Shown: one piece after another, positions 5,398 through 5,514 of the stretch
How the letters are laid out: each line of letters begins with the position of its first letter
How positions within the stretch are numbered: position 1 is the stretch's first letter
Source: Deltaproteobacteria bacterium
Lineage (GTDB): Bacteria; Desulfobacterota; Deferrimicrobia; Deferrimicrobiales; Deferrimicrobiaceae
Direction of reading: 5' to 3'
Assembly (NCBI GenBank): GCA_003105225.1
Contig: PQAK01000073.1
Span: forward strand, 1 to 5,514
DNA: 5,514 nt
Program-made: the position numbers and the translations under genes
The notes under the pieces: model-generated
The model's input: the letters and a program-made list of their open reading frames with translations, nothing else
What the model was told of the DNA's origin: nothing
Databases searched by the model: none

Positions 5398-5514
5398 ATG
5401 AAAATGGCACCATTTTTAATGTTCGCCGCGGGCGTCTTGTTCGAGCTAGCAATCGCTTCCAATTCGGTTGCGCAGCCTGCCGCACGGTTTGACGGGGGAA
5501 TCGGCGTCATACCT
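5398..5514 (+). CDS. Exported protein of unknown function, N-terminal part (runs off window)
   Basis: Thirty-nine codons are visible and no stop is reached. The start ATG 5398 is preceded by GGGAGGGGG (5386-5394), a strong ribosome binding site. The product has a Sec-type signal peptide: a short basic start (MKM), the hydrophobic core PFLMFAAGVLFELAIA, and a likely signal peptidase I site SVA|Q at 23-26. The mature start would be QPAARFDGGIGVIP. I cannot name a family from so little, although mature proteins opening with FDGGIGVIPV-like text exist as uncharacterised secreted proteins in my memory. The same frame is open back to a GTG at 5245 with its own GGAGGAG, but the ATG 5398 start puts the signal peptide at the N-terminus and is preferred. 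It is divergent from the riboswitch-GTPase unit. Confidence 0.7.
   Translation, partial: MKMAPFLMFAAGVLFELAIASNSVAQPAARFDGGIGVIP

Noticed and set aside
5201..5485. Leftward frame of 94 codons, or a shorter version starting at an internal ATG near 5312
   Set aside because: It has no convincing start signal or recognisable motif, and it competes with the upstream region of the riboswitch unit.
5181..5510. Leftward frame of 109 codons opposite the exported-protein gene
   Set aside because: It is antisense to the signal peptide, has no ribosome binding site at its ATG, and covers the candidate riboswitch promoter. The last 30 residues look protein-like but have no supported start.

Overview
This window looks like an accessory metal(loid)-resistance region from a GC-rich bacterium. 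Gene content and protein style (an ArsM and Cys-rich AbrB pair, an ArsP-type permease, an ACR3-type pump) suggest an anaerobic Desulfobacterota/Deltaproteobacteria-like or similar sediment organism. That placement is an inference; there is no phylogenetic marker here.

Left and centre (1-3279) form an arsenic module. A truncated ACR3 arsenite efflux gene runs leftward off the window. It is divergent from an ArsR repressor gene (323-754), and the gap between them holds a near-perfect dyad operator. After arsR come a 40-codon open frame with a strong ribosome binding site (770-892) and a permease of the ArsP/DUF318 family (889-2022), coupled by an ATGA overlap. A second transcription unit starts from a textbook sigma-70 promoter (2066-2094) followed by stacked inverted repeats. 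It encodes a Cys-rich AbrB-type protein (2160-2438) and an arsenite S-adenosylmethionine methyltransferase, ArsM (2452-3279). Together the genes would sense As(III), pump it out (ACR3), methylate it (ArsM) and export a trivalent methylated product (ArsP).

Right half (3280-5165) is a separate leftward unit: a bacterial dynamin-like GTPase (5004-3346), convergent with arsM. Its leader carries what I read as a fluoride (crcB-motif) riboswitch. P1, P2 and the loop-3' pseudoknot can all be drawn, and the 3' pseudoknot strand is also the 5' arm of an intrinsic terminator ending in nine U residues. This is the most interesting item in the window: a fluoride-ON switch placed directly before a membrane-remodelling GTPase rather than a fluoride exporter.

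The right edge (5398-5514) holds the start of a rightward gene for an exported protein with a signal peptide, divergent from the riboswitch unit.
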